Positions 41,875 through 50,815 of a stretch of 64,000 nt of DNA are shown here, in pieces. A program made the position numbers and the translations under genes. Numbering within the stretch: position 1 is the stretch's first letter; every line of letters starts with the position of its first letter. The notes below the pieces were generated by a model that saw nothing but the letters and a program-made list of their open reading frames with translations, made no database searches and had not been told where the DNA came from. This stretch comes from Bradyrhizobium liaoningense. GTDB lineage: Bacteria; Pseudomonadota; Alphaproteobacteria; Rhizobiales; Xanthobacteraceae. The stretch lies in contig NZ_JAFCJT010000022.1 of the NCBI RefSeq assembly GCF_018130785.1, positions 62,001-126,000 on the forward strand, read 5' to 3'.

Positions 41875-42843
41875 TCAGGACTTGTCGAACTTCTTGACGA
41901 CGTCGGCCCATTTCTCGATGTCGCCGCGCAGGAACTTGTCGAACTCCTGCGGTGTCATTGACATGGGTACGGCGCCCTGCTCGGACCAGAGTTTGACGAT
42001 ATCAGGCCGCTTCACCATTGCGTTCACGGCGGCATTGAGCTTGTCGATAACAGGCTTCGGCGTACCGGCCGGTGCCATCAGGCCGAGCCAGATCGTTGCC
42101 TCATAGCCTGCTACGCCGGCCTCGATCGCGGTCGGCACGTTCGGCAGCACCGCAGAGCGTTGCTTGCCGGTGGTCGCGAGCGCGCGGACCTGGTTCTCGC
42201 CGATATTCGGCGCCATCGCCGGCACGGCGTCGATCATCATCTGCACCTGTCCGCCGATCACGCCGCTGCGCGCCTCGCCGCTGTTGCGGTAGGGGACGTG
42301 GACGACGTCGATGCCGGCCATGGCTTTGAACAGCTCGCCCGCCATGTGATAGGGCGTGCCCTGGCCGGAGGAGGCGTAGTTCAGCTTGCCTGGCTGCGAC
42401 TTGGCGAGCGCGATGAATTCTTGCAGCGTCTTCGCCGGAACTTGCGGGTTCACCACGATGACGAGATCGGAATAGTTCACCGGCGCGATCGGCGCGAGGT
42501 CGCGCATCAGCTCGTATTTGCGCTTGTCCGGTGTCAGTAGCGATTCGTTCGCGGTCTGGGTGTTGGACATCATCAGCAGCGTGTAGCCGTCAGCCGGCGA
42601 CTTCGCCGCTTCGACCGTGCCGATGACGCCGCCCGCGCCGGTGCGGTTCTCGACCACGAAAGGCTGGCCAAAGCTCTCCTGGAACACGTTGCCGATCAGC
42701 CGGGCCGCGACGTCCGCTGGCCCGCCGGCGCCGAAGGGCACCACGATCCGGACCGCATGGTTGGGATAATCTTGTGCGAGGGAGGGGGCTGCGGAGAAGG
42801 CGGCCAGCAGGCCGGCGAGTGGCAGCATCAATCTTCGGGCCAT
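41875..42843 (-). CDS. Bug-family (TctC-like) tripartite tricarboxylate transporter binding protein
   Basis: A 322-residue periplasmic protein with a signal peptide (MARRLMLPLAGLLAAFSAAPSLAQ) and the Bug start YPNHAVRIVVPFGAGGPADVAARL. PGKLNYASSGQGTPYHMAGE is the typical ligand loop. GGAGGT stands 6 bases before the ATG. The frame is open upstream to 43179 but without a leader. It is 15 bases before the 2Fe-2S subunit in the same direction, so uptake of the hydroxylase substrate is plausible. No TctAB genes are near. Confidence 0.9.
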   Translation of the reverse strand: MARRLMLPLAGLLAAFSAAPSLAQDYPNHAVRIVVPFGAGGPADVAARLIGNVFQESFGQPFVVENRTGAGGVIGTVEAAKSPADGYTLLMMSNTQTANESLLTPDKRKYELMRDLAPIAPVNYSDLVIVVNPQVPAKTLQEFIALAKSQPGKLNYASSGQGTPYHMAGELFKAMAGIDVVHVPYRNSGEARSGVIGGQVQMMIDAVPAMAPNIGENQVRALATTGKQRSAVLPNVPTAIEAGVAGYEATIWLGLMAPAGTPKPVIDKLNAAVNAMVKRPDIVKLWSEQGAVPMSMTPQEFDKFLRGDIEKWADVVKKFDKS

Positions 42844-43078
42844 CACGCCCACCTCCCTGATGTCGTTTTTGTTGGCCGGCACTCTAGCGGCAGGAGATGC
42901 GGACTGTCGACGCCTCACAAAGCCGATTGGGCGCGGAATATCTGGCCGTTTTCGGTGTGGCCGCACCTCATTTCGCAGGCGCGGCAGGAACCGCGGGCGC
43001 GCGATTTGAGCAAATCGCATGGGCATTGCCGGATAAATGCCCTCGGCTGCCCGGTATTTTGGTGTTACGAATTTCGAC
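42844..43078. other. Divergent intergenic region
   Basis: About 235 bases between the Bug-type gene and the molybdopterin oxidoreductase. It should hold both promoters; I see no clear operator. A start for the right-hand gene further upstream (43037) is possible. Confidence 0.45.
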
Positions 43079-45169
43079 ATGAACCAGCACGCCAAGATCG
43101 AAATCCGCCACTCGACCTGCCCGCATGACTGCCCGTCGGCCTGCGCGCTCGATATCGAGGTGGTCGAGGGCCGCAGCATCGGCCGCGTCCGCGGTTCGAA
43201 AAAGCAGACTTATACGGCTGGCGTCGTCTGCGCCAAGGTCGCCCGTTATGCCGAGCGCATCCATCACCCCGAGCGGCTGATGTATCCGATGCGCCGCATT
43301 GGGCCGAAGGGCTCCGGGCAGTTCGCGCGGATCTCCTGGGACGAGGCGCTGGACGAGATCGCGGATCGCTTCAATCAGGCTGAGCGCGAGTACGGCGCGG
43401 AATCGATCTGGCCCTATTACTACGCCGGCACGATGGGGCTGGTGATGCGCGACGGCCTCAATCGCCTCACGCATGTGAAGAAATATTCGCGCTTCTATCA
43501 GACCATCTGCGCTAATGTCGGGCGCATCGGGTTCGCGATCGGCACCGGCAGGATTGCCGGCGTCGATCCGCGCGAGATGGCGCTCTCCGACCTCGTGGTG
43601 ATCTGGGGCACCAACCCGGTCAACACGCAGGTCAACGTGATGACGCATGCTGCCCGTGCGCGCAAGGAGCGCGGCGCCAAGATTGCCGCCGTCGACATCT
43701 ACGACAACGAGACCATGAAGCAGGCTGACATCAAGATCATCCTGCGGCCCGGCACCGATGGCGCCTTTGCCTGCGGCGTGATGCATGTCCTGTTCCGCGA
43801 TGGCTACGCCGACCGCGCCTATATGGACAAGTACACGGACTGCCCCGATGAGCTCGAGGCGCATCTGAAGACGCGCACGCCGGAGTGGGCGTCCGCGATC
43901 TGCGGCGTGCCGGTGTCGGAGATCGAGGCCTTTGCGAAACTGGTGGGCGAGACCAAGCGGACCTTCTTCCGGCTCGGCTACGGCTTCACCCGCTCGCGCA
44001 ACGGCGCCACGCAAATGCACGCGGCGCTCTGCGTTCCCGCGGTGACCGGCGCCTGGCAGTATGAAGGCGGTGGCGCCTTCTTCAACAATTACGCGCTGTG
44101 GCACTTCAATGAATCCCTCATCGAGGGCCACGACGCGATCGATAAGACCACACGGGCGCTCGACCAGTCGCAGGTCGGCCGCATCCTCACCGGCGATGCC
44201 GAGGCCCTGCTCGGCAAGGGACCGGTCAAGGCGATGCTGATCCAGAACACCAACCCGATGACGGTGGCGCCGGAGCAGGCGCTGGTGCGTCAGGGGTTTG
44301 CGCGCGAGGATCTGTTCGTGGCGGTGCACGAGCAGTTCATGACCGAGACGGCCGAGATGGCCGACATCGTCCTGCCGGCGACCATGTTCATGGAGCATGA
44401 CGATCTCTATTACGGCGGCGGCCACCAACACATTTCGGTCGGGCCGAAGCTGATCGACCCGCCCGGCGAATGCCGTTCCAACCACCAGGTGTTGCAGGCG
44501 CTGGCGCCGCGGCTTGGCGCGAAGCATCCGGGCTTCGAGATGACGCCGCGCGAATTGATCGACGCGACGCTGAAGCTCAGCAACCACGGCGACATCGGCG
44601 GCCTCGAAGCCGATATCTGGCGCGACCTGCAGCCGGACTTCCGCACCTCGCATTATCTCGACGGCTTTGCCCATGCGGACAGGAAATTCCACTTCAAAGC
44701 CGATTGGGCGCATCCGCCGTTCGGCCAGACGATGGGCGATTTCGACAAGATGCCGTCGTTGCCGGACCATTGGGCGGTGATCGAGCATACCGATCAAGCC
44801 CATCCATTTCGGCTCGCGACCAGTCCCTCGCGCAGCTTCCTCAACACCACCTTCAACGAGACGCCGTCCTCGCAGGCGCGCGAAGGCAGGGCGAGCGTAA
44901 TGATCCATCCGCTGGATGCGGCCGCGCTCGACATCGCCGACGGCAATGCCGTGACGCTCGGCAACAGCCGCGGCGAGACCACGCTGACTGCCATGCTGTT
45001 CGAGGGCGTACGGCGCGGCGTGCTGATTGCGGAGTCCGTTCATCCCAACAAGAATCATATCGGCGGCCGCGGCATCAACATGTTGACGGGTGCGGATACG
45101 ATCGCGCCGATCGGCGGCGCTGCATTCCACGACAACAAGGTCTGGATCAGGAAAGCGGTCGCTGTCTGA
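43079..45169 (+). CDS. DMSO-reductase-family molybdopterin oxidoreductase
   Basis: A 696-residue cytoplasmic enzyme (no Tat signal). The N-terminal [4Fe-4S] site is CPHDCPSAC with a fourth cysteine in GVVCAKV. Core segments are ISWDEALDEIADRF, VIWGTNPVNTQVNVM, QNTNPMTVAPEQ and ADIVLPATMFMEHDD; a C-terminal molydopterin-dinucleotide domain follows. Members act on diverse substrates, and this subgroup is uncharacterised. The ATG at 43079 has a poor ribosome site. It stands beside a second molybdoenzyme operon and before an enoyl-CoA hydratase. Confidence 0.88.
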   Translation: MNQHAKIEIRHSTCPHDCPSACALDIEVVEGRSIGRVRGSKKQTYTAGVVCAKVARYAERIHHPERLMYPMRRIGPKGSGQFARISWDEALDEIADRFNQAEREYGAESIWPYYYAGTMGLVMRDGLNRLTHVKKYSRFYQTICANVGRIGFAIGTGRIAGVDPREMALSDLVVIWGTNPVNTQVNVMTHAARARKERGAKIAAVDIYDNETMKQADIKIILRPGTDGAFACGVMHVLFRDGYADRAYMDKYTDCPDELEAHLKTRTPEWASAICGVPVSEIEAFAKLVGETKRTFFRLGYGFTRSRNGATQMHAALCVPAVTGAWQYEGGGAFFNNYALWHFNESLIEGHDAIDKTTRALDQSQVGRILTGDAEALLGKGPVKAMLIQNTNPMTVAPEQALVRQGFAREDLFVAVHEQFMTETAEMADIVLPATMFMEHDDLYYGGGHQHISVGPKLIDPPGECRSNHQVLQALAPRLGAKHPGFEMTPRELIDATLKLSNHGDIGGLEADIWRDLQPDFRTSHYLDGFAHADRKFHFKADWAHPPFGQTMGDFDKMPSLPDHWAVIEHTDQAHPFRLATSPSRSFLNTTFNETPSSQAREGRASVMIHPLDAAALDIADGNAVTLGNSRGETTLTAMLFEGVRRGVLIAESVHPNKNHIGGRGINMLTGADTIAPIGGAAFHDNKVWIRKAVAV

Positions 45170-45300
45170 GGCGCGCTCGCGCTTTGATTGCCTGCCAATT
45201 TGTGTCGAGACGCTAAAGCGAGGCCTCGCCGCAAATTGCCCTTGCACCTGCCGCCCGGGCTGCCGCAAATGGCAGCAAACGGGAGCAAGGAAGCGACGTC

Positions 45301-46083
45301 ATGACCGACACCACAAGCGTCATCACCGAAAAGCGTGGGCAGGCGTTCTGGATCACCATCAACCGGCCGGAGAAGCGCAATGCGCTCAATGGCGAGGTCA
45401 TTGCCGGCATCACCAAAGGCTATCGCGATGCGCATGACGACAAGGACGTCCGCGTCATCGTGCTGACGGGCGCAGGCGATAAGGCGTTCTGCGCCGGCGC
45501 CGACTTGCAGAATTCCGGCGCCGCGTTTGCGATGGATCATTCCAAGCCGAATGTCGACTATGCGGATCTGCTGCGGTTGTCGCAGAACGCGACGAAGCCG
45601 GCGATTGCGCGGGTCGGTGGCGTCTGCCTGGCCGGCGGCATGGGCCTGTTGTGCATGACCGACATGGCGATCGCGGCCGATCACGTCATCTTCGGCCTGC
45701 CGGAGGTCAAGGTCGGCGTGTTCCCGATGCAGGTGCTGAGCCTTTTGGGGGGCATCGCGCCGCCGCGCCTCGTCAACGAATGGGCGCTCACCGGCGAGCC
45801 GTTCGACGCGAAAGCGGCGCAGGCTGCGGGCCTGCTCAACTATGTGGTGCCCACCGCCGAGCTCGATGCCAAGGTCGACTGGCTGATCGGCCGCATCGTC
45901 GACAAGTCCCCGACCGCAATTCGTCGCGGCAAATATGCCATGCGCGCCATCGCCTCGATGTCGTTCGACGAGAGCATCGCCTACACCGAAAGCCAGATCG
46001 CGCTGCTCGCGATGACCGAGGATGCCAAGGAAGGGCTGAAGGCGTTCGGCGAGAAGCGCAAGCCAGCGTGGACGGGGAAGTAG
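45301..46083 (+). CDS. Enoyl-CoA hydratase/isomerase family protein
   Basis: A 260-residue crotonase-fold protein. Oxyanion-hole loops are DKAFCAGADLQNSG and GVCLAGGMGLLCMTDMAIA. AAGGAAG precedes the ATG. It follows the molybdoenzyme by 131 bases, so it may have its own promoter. It is the last gene before the island begins; substrate unknown. Confidence 0.9.
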   Translation: MTDTTSVITEKRGQAFWITINRPEKRNALNGEVIAGITKGYRDAHDDKDVRVIVLTGAGDKAFCAGADLQNSGAAFAMDHSKPNVDYADLLRLSQNATKPAIARVGGVCLAGGMGLLCMTDMAIAADHVIFGLPEVKVGVFPMQVLSLLGGIAPPRLVNEWALTGEPFDAKAAQAAGLLNYVVPTAELDAKVDWLIGRIVDKSPTAIRRGKYAMRAIASMSFDESIAYTESQIALLAMTEDAKEGLKAFGEKRKPAWTGK

Positions 46084-46562
46084 CTTTTCCACTCCGCATG
46101 GTCCTAGGTGGACGCAATTGCGGTGCGTCTGCTCGGTCCTGTCTTTTGCCCATGGGCCTGGTTTGGACTTCCGAGAGAACTCGCACCGGCCCTGGCCGCT
46201 TAAGCGGATTGAGCGACGCTTATCAATGTCTGGCATGCTCGATGAAGTTGTCCAAATATTATCGGAAAGGGTGCAATTGCGACGGTGCAGGTCGCAACCA
46301 TGGCCGTATGGTACGAGAAAGACGCCTCGCGTCTGGTCTCCCCTTGACACCGAAAACGGACTGAGAAGCTTGATCCGGCGCCGAGACTGTAGCAGCTGCC
46401 GGAAGCGGTCTTCCGGCAACAGCTTGAGCACCTGTTGGTGTTGAGATAGAGCAACCAAGATCCGTCGAAGCCGGTCGAGCGGTAGTCGCGAGCGTCGCTC
46501 GACCATCCCGCGTACGCGCGTCTTTCGCAGCCGCACGCTGTGGCTGTTCCGTTGATTGAAGC
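46084..46562. other. Junction between chromosome and island
   Basis: About 480 bases with lower coding quality than the left side. It contains only the fragment described at 46370-46570. I see no tRNA gene and no clean direct repeat that would mark an attachment site. Confidence 0.5.
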
Positions 46563-46570
46563 TCAGACAT
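46370..46570 (-). pseudogene. Fragment of an unknown gene, frameshifted
   Basis: An ATG at 46570, 4 bases after the stop of the upstream hypothetical gene, starts MSELQSTEQPQRAAAKDAR. Protein-like sequence then continues in another frame (LDRLRRILVALSQHQQVL, KLLPEDRFRQLLQSRRRIK) until about 46370, where the coding character ends. This looks like the broken second gene of an operon at the island edge. Confidence 0.4.
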
Positions 46571-47030
46571 CATTCTTGAGGGTGCGCTGCTTGGCGGCCT
46601 CCGCCAGGGTGGCAGGCGACAAAGTATAAGTGCCGAATGCGACCAGTATACGCCTGATGGCGTTATACAAGGCCCTATCGGTGATCGAAATCCGGAAGCG
46701 CTCGCCGGCTCGCGGATATACTGGAGCGCGCCTGGCACCAGTCAAGTACCAGCCTGAGCCACCACGAGTGAGCTCGATCTCAGTCGAAATCGCTTTGAAG
46801 CGATAGGCGTTCACCGCCGGGCCTGCCGGCCGGAAGATCAGCTTCGCACCCGGGCGATCACGGCTGGGAATTTCGTGTTTATCCGGGTACTTCTCGGCCC
46901 GAAGAACCAGCTCCGCAATGACCATCTCGCTGGTGACGGTAAAGCTGACTGCTTTTCCGTTCACCGCTTCCAGCGCGCGAGTGAGCTCCGCTTTCGTCTC
47001 ATCATTTCCGACTCTGATCTTCATCTTCAT
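46563..47030 (-). CDS. Hypothetical protein, 155 residues
   Basis: I do not recognise this protein. It is soluble, with a mixed alpha/beta pattern (MKMKIRVGNDETKAELTRAL, TSEMVIAELVLRAEKYPDKH) and no membrane segment or obvious motif. GGTGAA stands before the ATG. Codon use looks genuine. It is located in the island, next to decayed genes. Confidence 0.65.
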   Translation of the reverse strand: MKMKIRVGNDETKAELTRALEAVNGKAVSFTVTSEMVIAELVLRAEKYPDKHEIPSRDRPGAKLIFRPAGPAVNAYRFKAISTEIELTRGGSGWYLTGARRAPVYPRAGERFRISITDRALYNAIRRILVAFGTYTLSPATLAEAAKQRTLKNDV

Positions 47031-47061
47031 TTCACCATGCTGGGGCTACCTACGCCACGTG

Positions 47062-47604
47062 TTAACAAACACTCGGCCTTTCGATGACTTCTGGCGGTTG
47101 CGCCAGTAAGCTCTGCTTGGTGCGCCAACATTGAATGCTGCCTTGGATAACGGCAACTGCGGACCATCTGGCTCGTCCGAAGACTTCCGGTGCCCGACTG
47201 TTGAAAACGGGGATGGCGGCCGGGAACCCTGTTAGGCATCTGTACCTCCCGGATTGTCGCCAGCGTTCTTGGCTCGCCGAGATCTGCATGCTTTGGTCAC
47301 GATGCCGAATGAACTGTAAGTTCGCGCGTGGGCTGCAGTTGCGCATCTGCGCCACGGTCGCCTCCTCGTGCGGGCCGAAAAACTTCATCGGCGCATTTCG
47401 AAAGAAGGCGTCCTGCGGACGCAGGCTTGCGATTTCGCTTGCGGCGGAATTGGCCACGCGGGCGAGATGCTTCTTGCGCGCGGCGTCCCTGTACAAGCAC
47501 CAAGCGGGTTTGCCGCGTCCCTCGCCGACGCGCGAGTCTGGATCAATGCGGGCAGCGAGGCAGAGCTCGCGGGCGCGTTCGATGTAGAAATCCGATCGTC
47601 GCAT
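47062..47604 (-). pseudogene. Truncated RtcB-like N-terminal fragment
   Basis: The first ~90 residues look real. SDFYIERARELCLAARIDPD and GKPAWCLYRDAARKKHLA are followed by NAPMKFFGPHEEATVAQM-RNC, which resembles the beginning of RtcB-family RNA ligases. The metal-site sequence (CADGHLGYA in relatives) that should follow is missing; the frame runs into low-quality sequence to the stop. I read it as a 5' fragment cut near 47345. Confidence 0.45.
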
Positions 47605-47990
47605 GAACTTGCGTCATCCAAAAATACCAGGGACCAGTAACCCACAGAGCGAAAGGCGCGAACCCTGGCCGATCGCTATCCCTGTTCGCCTCGGCACTGG
47701 CAGTCGCAAGGATGCGCACCTCGACCTGCAAGGCGAATGGTCGACCTCGATAAAAAAGTTTGGAGCTCGACTTTCGACGACTGAAGCAGCGTCTACTGCT
47801 CAGCCCGTGAGCAGTAGTGCGAGTAATAGACGTCCGTTTTCGAGCGATGAACATCCTGTCGCGAGCTGCCAACATTCGAAGCCTATGTAGTTGATGTGAC
47901 TCATGTTTTAGGACTGCTGACCGAACAGATGTTGGCAGATTGCGACAAGCGGCTGCCGGCAAGCCCTGTTTCTTGAGCAGCAAAGCGGGC
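47605..47990. other. Island intergenic stretch
   Basis: About 390 bases. A long frame crosses it on the minus strand (47543-48010), but its translation is not protein-like. No strong hairpin or repeat seen. Confidence 0.4.
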
Positions 47991-48261
47991 TCACAGCCAA
48001 TAAAACGCATCGGAACAGAGCGCCCAACGCAGATCCGGATCGATCCATCGCACCTGCAGTGTCGTCCAAACTTCGAGGTCGGATCCCACCAAGCGGCCGG
48101 ACAGTCGCATGGTTCGGCCGGTTGGGTTCGGCAGGAAGGTCCAGTGGGCGAACTCGAACTGCGGCAGGCGCATATCGATCTCGTTTCGCGAGGTTGCGCG
48201 CCAGACTGAAGCCCCCGAGCAATCGCTCCAGGACTTCGGGTGGAACAGGATTAGAGATCAT
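47991..48261 (-). pseudogene. Second copy of the small AAA-partner protein, frameshifted
   Basis: ATG 48261 overlaps the end of the 48251-48556 gene and starts MISNPVPPEVLERLLGGFS. After a one-base shift near 48180 the reading continues as MRLPQFEFAHWTFLP to DPDLRWALCSDAFYWL and the stop at 47991. The ending aligns with the neighbour's RLIWLDRNYKWARTEDALYCLA (W-[IL]-D-x3-[KR]-W-A-x3-DA-[FL]-Y-x-L). It is therefore a tandem paralogue, now split, or a small gene starting at 48173. Confidence 0.5.
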
Positions 48262-48556
48262 CCAAAAGGTCTCGCGTATCCTCGGGAAACTTGTTTGTTG
48301 GCGTGGCAAGGCAGTAGAGTGCGTCTTCGGTGCGGGCCCATTTGTAGTTGCGATCCAACCAGATTAGCCTGGTGGTCCGATGCCGTTTTTCCTCAACGAG
48401 ACCAACGATCCCGGCCGATCGGTCGTCGATGTGAACAAGCCACTCGTCGATCAAGGGGGCTTGTTTCAGGTCAGTCGCTTCCGGCATCCTACCGCGCAGA
48501 TAAAGTTCGACGTCGTGCTTTAGCTTCAGCGCTCTCGCTTCGTCGCTCCACATCAA
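48251..48556 (-). CDS. Small protein encoded with the AAA+ ATPase, 101 residues
   Basis: I do not recognise the family. The protein is charged and soluble, with a C-terminal block RLIWLDRNYKWARTEDALYC repeated in the next downstream gene. Its start overlaps the AAA+ gene's stop by 4 bases (ATGA), so the two are translationally coupled and probably work together. Confidence 0.75.
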   Translation of the reverse strand: MMWSDEARALKLKHDVELYLRGRMPEATDLKQAPLIDEWLVHIDDRSAGIVGLVEEKRHRTTRLIWLDRNYKWARTEDALYCLATPTNKFPEDTRDLLDDL

Positions 48557-50031
48557 TGCCTCACTGCCATTTGATTGCGGGTCTCAAGCGTTGCGGACAC
48601 GATGGCCTGCAGCTTCCGTATGCTGAACCCCACCTTGGTCCACGCGCGCGCGATGACGTCGAGCTCATCGGCAGCCAGTGCCTGAGCGAAGGCTTCCTCC
48701 CCGGACTCGGAAGCCATCTCGCGCATCACGTTGCCGGCCAACACCGGCAGGTCGACCAGGCGAGGAGAGGGAACCTTGACGATGCGGTACCGGTCCCTGA
48801 GCGGTGCTGGCAGATCCTCGACCGCATTCGCCGTTGCGATGTGGTTGACCCACGACAAGTCGAGTTCCGAATCCAGTGAGGCGTCGCGGTAGCGACAGGC
48901 GGTCTCCCTCTCGAGGAACGGCAAGATCGCATGCACCAGCCGGCCGTTGTGTTGGGAGGTGTTGCATTTGTCGATCTCGTCCACCATCGCGATCGGATTG
49001 GCGATACGCGCTTGCGAGATCGCGCGGAATGGCGCGGACGGCAGAGTGTTCGACCAGCCCTTCGGCGTGCCCCCGAAACCGATTGAATCGGCCGAGCTCG
49101 ACCCATCGATCCGATACACCGACAGGCACAAGAGCTCGCCAAGTCGACGAACGAGACGTGATTTGCCTGTGCCTGCTGGACCGGTGAGCAGAATTGGTTT
49201 CCAGCGCACTGGTTGGGCCTCGCGGAGGTCGCGCAGCACTAAGTCGATCGCAGACGCGGCGTGCGGATATTCGTTCAATAGCGCCTTCCGCACATTCTGG
49301 AGGTTGCGCGCAACGGTCAGAGGGAGGTGCGCATCGACAAGTTCCTCATACTCCCGATGTGTGTCGCGGAGCTTAGTGCTTTTTGCCCTTGGCATGACAA
49401 CCAAGCTGAGCCCTGCCGCCGCACGCGCCTCGGCAGCAAGGTGTCGTTCCTGCGGCTCGACTTCGGCGAGGCGAGCGCGTTTAAGCTCCACCTCTTCCTC
49501 GCCCCAACTGTGATATGCGATCAGAAAGATGCTTCGGTCGTCGCCCTCGTAGCTGCCATCCGCTGCGGACCACCAAGTCGACAGCCTCTGCTTGATTGCT
49601 GCGTTCTCTACCTCTGAGTGCCAGATATCCCAGAGGTGCTCGGAGCCGTAGGCCAACTGCGGCAGCACAGAATCGAAGGTAAGTGGAACAGAGGTGTCGA
49701 CGGCAAGCATTTGAGCGCACAGCGCGGCCTCACCTTCTCTAAGCTTGAACAGCCGATCGGCGAGGGTCTTGCAGGCGGCCTCGCAACGCTTCTTTTCACC
49801 GCTCCAATAGTCGGCTGCCAGGTCATCACGCTGTAGGCCGTCGATCGCTTGCAGGCGGCTCCAGACGAATGCCGCAGCCTGAGGCCATCCCTTCTGCACC
49901 AGAACCTCGGTCGGGAGCAGCGCCGGCGGCGTTGACTCCTTAACCGAATCCTTGCCATTTGGCGGTGTACATTCGGTTCGGTCTTCCTCAATGAGGCGCA
50001 GCCAATCCTTCAGTTTGGGATCATTAGACAT
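48553..50031 (-). CDS. Lon-like AAA+ ATPase without protease domain
   Basis: A ~492-residue protein. The N-terminal ~270 residues are unrecognised and rich in Trp and charged residues. An AAA+ module follows: Walker A LLTGPAGTGKSRLVRRLGE (~residues 282-300), Walker B NPIAMVDEIDKC, sensor HIATANAVEDLPAPLRDRY with the arginine-finger region. The AAA part resembles Lon, but no Ser-Lys protease domain follows. ATG 50031 is used because the alternative ATG 50049 lies inside an operator-like palindrome. It is coupled to the small-protein genes downstream. Confidence 0.82.
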   Translation of the reverse strand: MSNDPKLKDWLRLIEEDRTECTPPNGKDSVKESTPPALLPTEVLVQKGWPQAAAFVWSRLQAIDGLQRDDLAADYWSGEKKRCEAACKTLADRLFKLREGEAALCAQMLAVDTSVPLTFDSVLPQLAYGSEHLWDIWHSEVENAAIKQRLSTWWSAADGSYEGDDRSIFLIAYHSWGEEEVELKRARLAEVEPQERHLAAEARAAAGLSLVVMPRAKSTKLRDTHREYEELVDAHLPLTVARNLQNVRKALLNEYPHAASAIDLVLRDLREAQPVRWKPILLTGPAGTGKSRLVRRLGELLCLSVYRIDGSSSADSIGFGGTPKGWSNTLPSAPFRAISQARIANPIAMVDEIDKCNTSQHNGRLVHAILPFLERETACRYRDASLDSELDLSWVNHIATANAVEDLPAPLRDRYRIVKVPSPRLVDLPVLAGNVMREMASESGEEAFAQALAADELDVIARAWTKVGFSIRKLQAIVSATLETRNQMAVRH

Positions 50032-50033
50032 GT

Positions 50034-50054
50034 TATTAACGTACACCATTAATA
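50034..50054. promoter_or_regulatory. Island operator, copy 1 (AAA+/RHH divergent promoter)
   Basis: TATTAA-N9-TTAATA with centre CGTACACCA. On the minus strand it reads TTAATGGTGTACGTTAA, 14 of 17 identical to TTAGAGGTGTACATTAA at 61239-61255. It lies between the divergent AAA+ and RHH-like genes. Confidence 0.55.
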
Positions 50055-50081
50055 TGGCTAAAGAAACGAGAAGGTGCAGCC

Positions 50082-50603
50082 GTGGTTAAGAAGAAGCAAA
50101 AGGGTGCGCTCCACGACCTTCGCAGGGCAGCCGTGGCCGCTACGGAAGCGGAAATCCGAAAGAAGTTGGGCAGGCCGTTCGCGGACCCCGCCGATGTCCG
50201 AACCTTGCGCCTTGCGCAGCGGGTGCACCCACATTTGATGAGTGTTCTCGATCAAAGATCGCGCGAGTACGGGCTAACGAAAAGCCAGTTCATTGAGCGC
50301 ATTCTGATTGACTACGTGAACTCACACGAGCAAGCACAGCTGGACGCAATTGGCCGCTGGGTACCAAGCGCCAAGTGGACGCGAAGCATGGCGAGGCGCC
50401 TCGATCAGCTTCCGCATCCGTCGTCTCCGTTAGAGATTGGCCAGAAAGTCGAGAGGGAGTGGCGTGAACGGGGGCAACACGAGGAGTTCAATGAGGATTT
50501 GGACTGGCAAGCGCTCGGAATTTACAGCCAAGAGGACCTCGATGCCGCCAAACGTCGGTACGCGCCGACGAGATCCCGAAAGAGGGCGAAGCCGAAGGAT
50601 TGA
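50082..50603 (+). CDS. Ribbon-helix-helix-like small basic protein
   Basis: A 173-residue basic protein. The segment RVHPHLMSVLDQRSREYGLT followed by KSQFIERILIDYVN has the strand-helix-helix pattern of plasmid RHH regulators or partition proteins. The basic C-terminus ends RYAPTRSRKRAKPKD. The start is GTG. It diverges from the AAA+ gene across an inverted repeat that it may bind. A hairpin follows at 50675. Confidence 0.6.
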   Translation: MVKKKQKGALHDLRRAAVAATEAEIRKKLGRPFADPADVRTLRLAQRVHPHLMSVLDQRSREYGLTKSQFIERILIDYVNSHEQAQLDAIGRWVPSAKWTRSMARRLDQLPHPSSPLEIGQKVEREWRERGQHEEFNEDLDWQALGIYSQEDLDAAKRRYAPTRSRKRAKPKD

Positions 50604-50674
50604 TATCGGCGTTGTCCACAGCTTCGTTGCACCGGAGCCGTGGCACCGGAGAGTCCGCTAAAACAAGGCCTCCG

Positions 50675-50694
50675 TCCGGAGACGAGCCTCCGGA
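50675..50694 (+). terminator. Hairpin after the RHH-like gene
   Basis: TCCGGAG-N6-CTCCGGA, perfect 7-bp stem, followed by GAAAAT rather than a T-run. It lies 72 bases after the stop, so it is a possible weak terminator. Confidence 0.45.
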
Positions 50695-50815
50695 GAAAAT
50701 CCGTACCAGGCCGCCAATATTGGGCGGCTAACGGAATTTCCGCTTCCGGCTTGCCGACGTAGGCCTGCGTAATTCGAGTCCGCGCGAAAAACCCCGCGCG
50801 CCGACAAGGACTCGA

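Noticed and set aside
42968..45268. Very long frame (766 residues) antisense to the molybdopterin oxidoreductase
   Set aside because: It is the mirror of a clearly conserved gene in GC-rich DNA; its translation is rich in R, H, G and A and has no domain pattern. The same holds for 11384-13105 antisense to the fused monooxygenase and 24383-26014 antisense to the Pat-like gene.
46084..46562. tRNA or attachment site at the left island boundary
   Set aside because: I searched the stretch by eye for a cloverleaf, CCA end or a direct repeat of the right side and found none; the right end of the island is outside the window.
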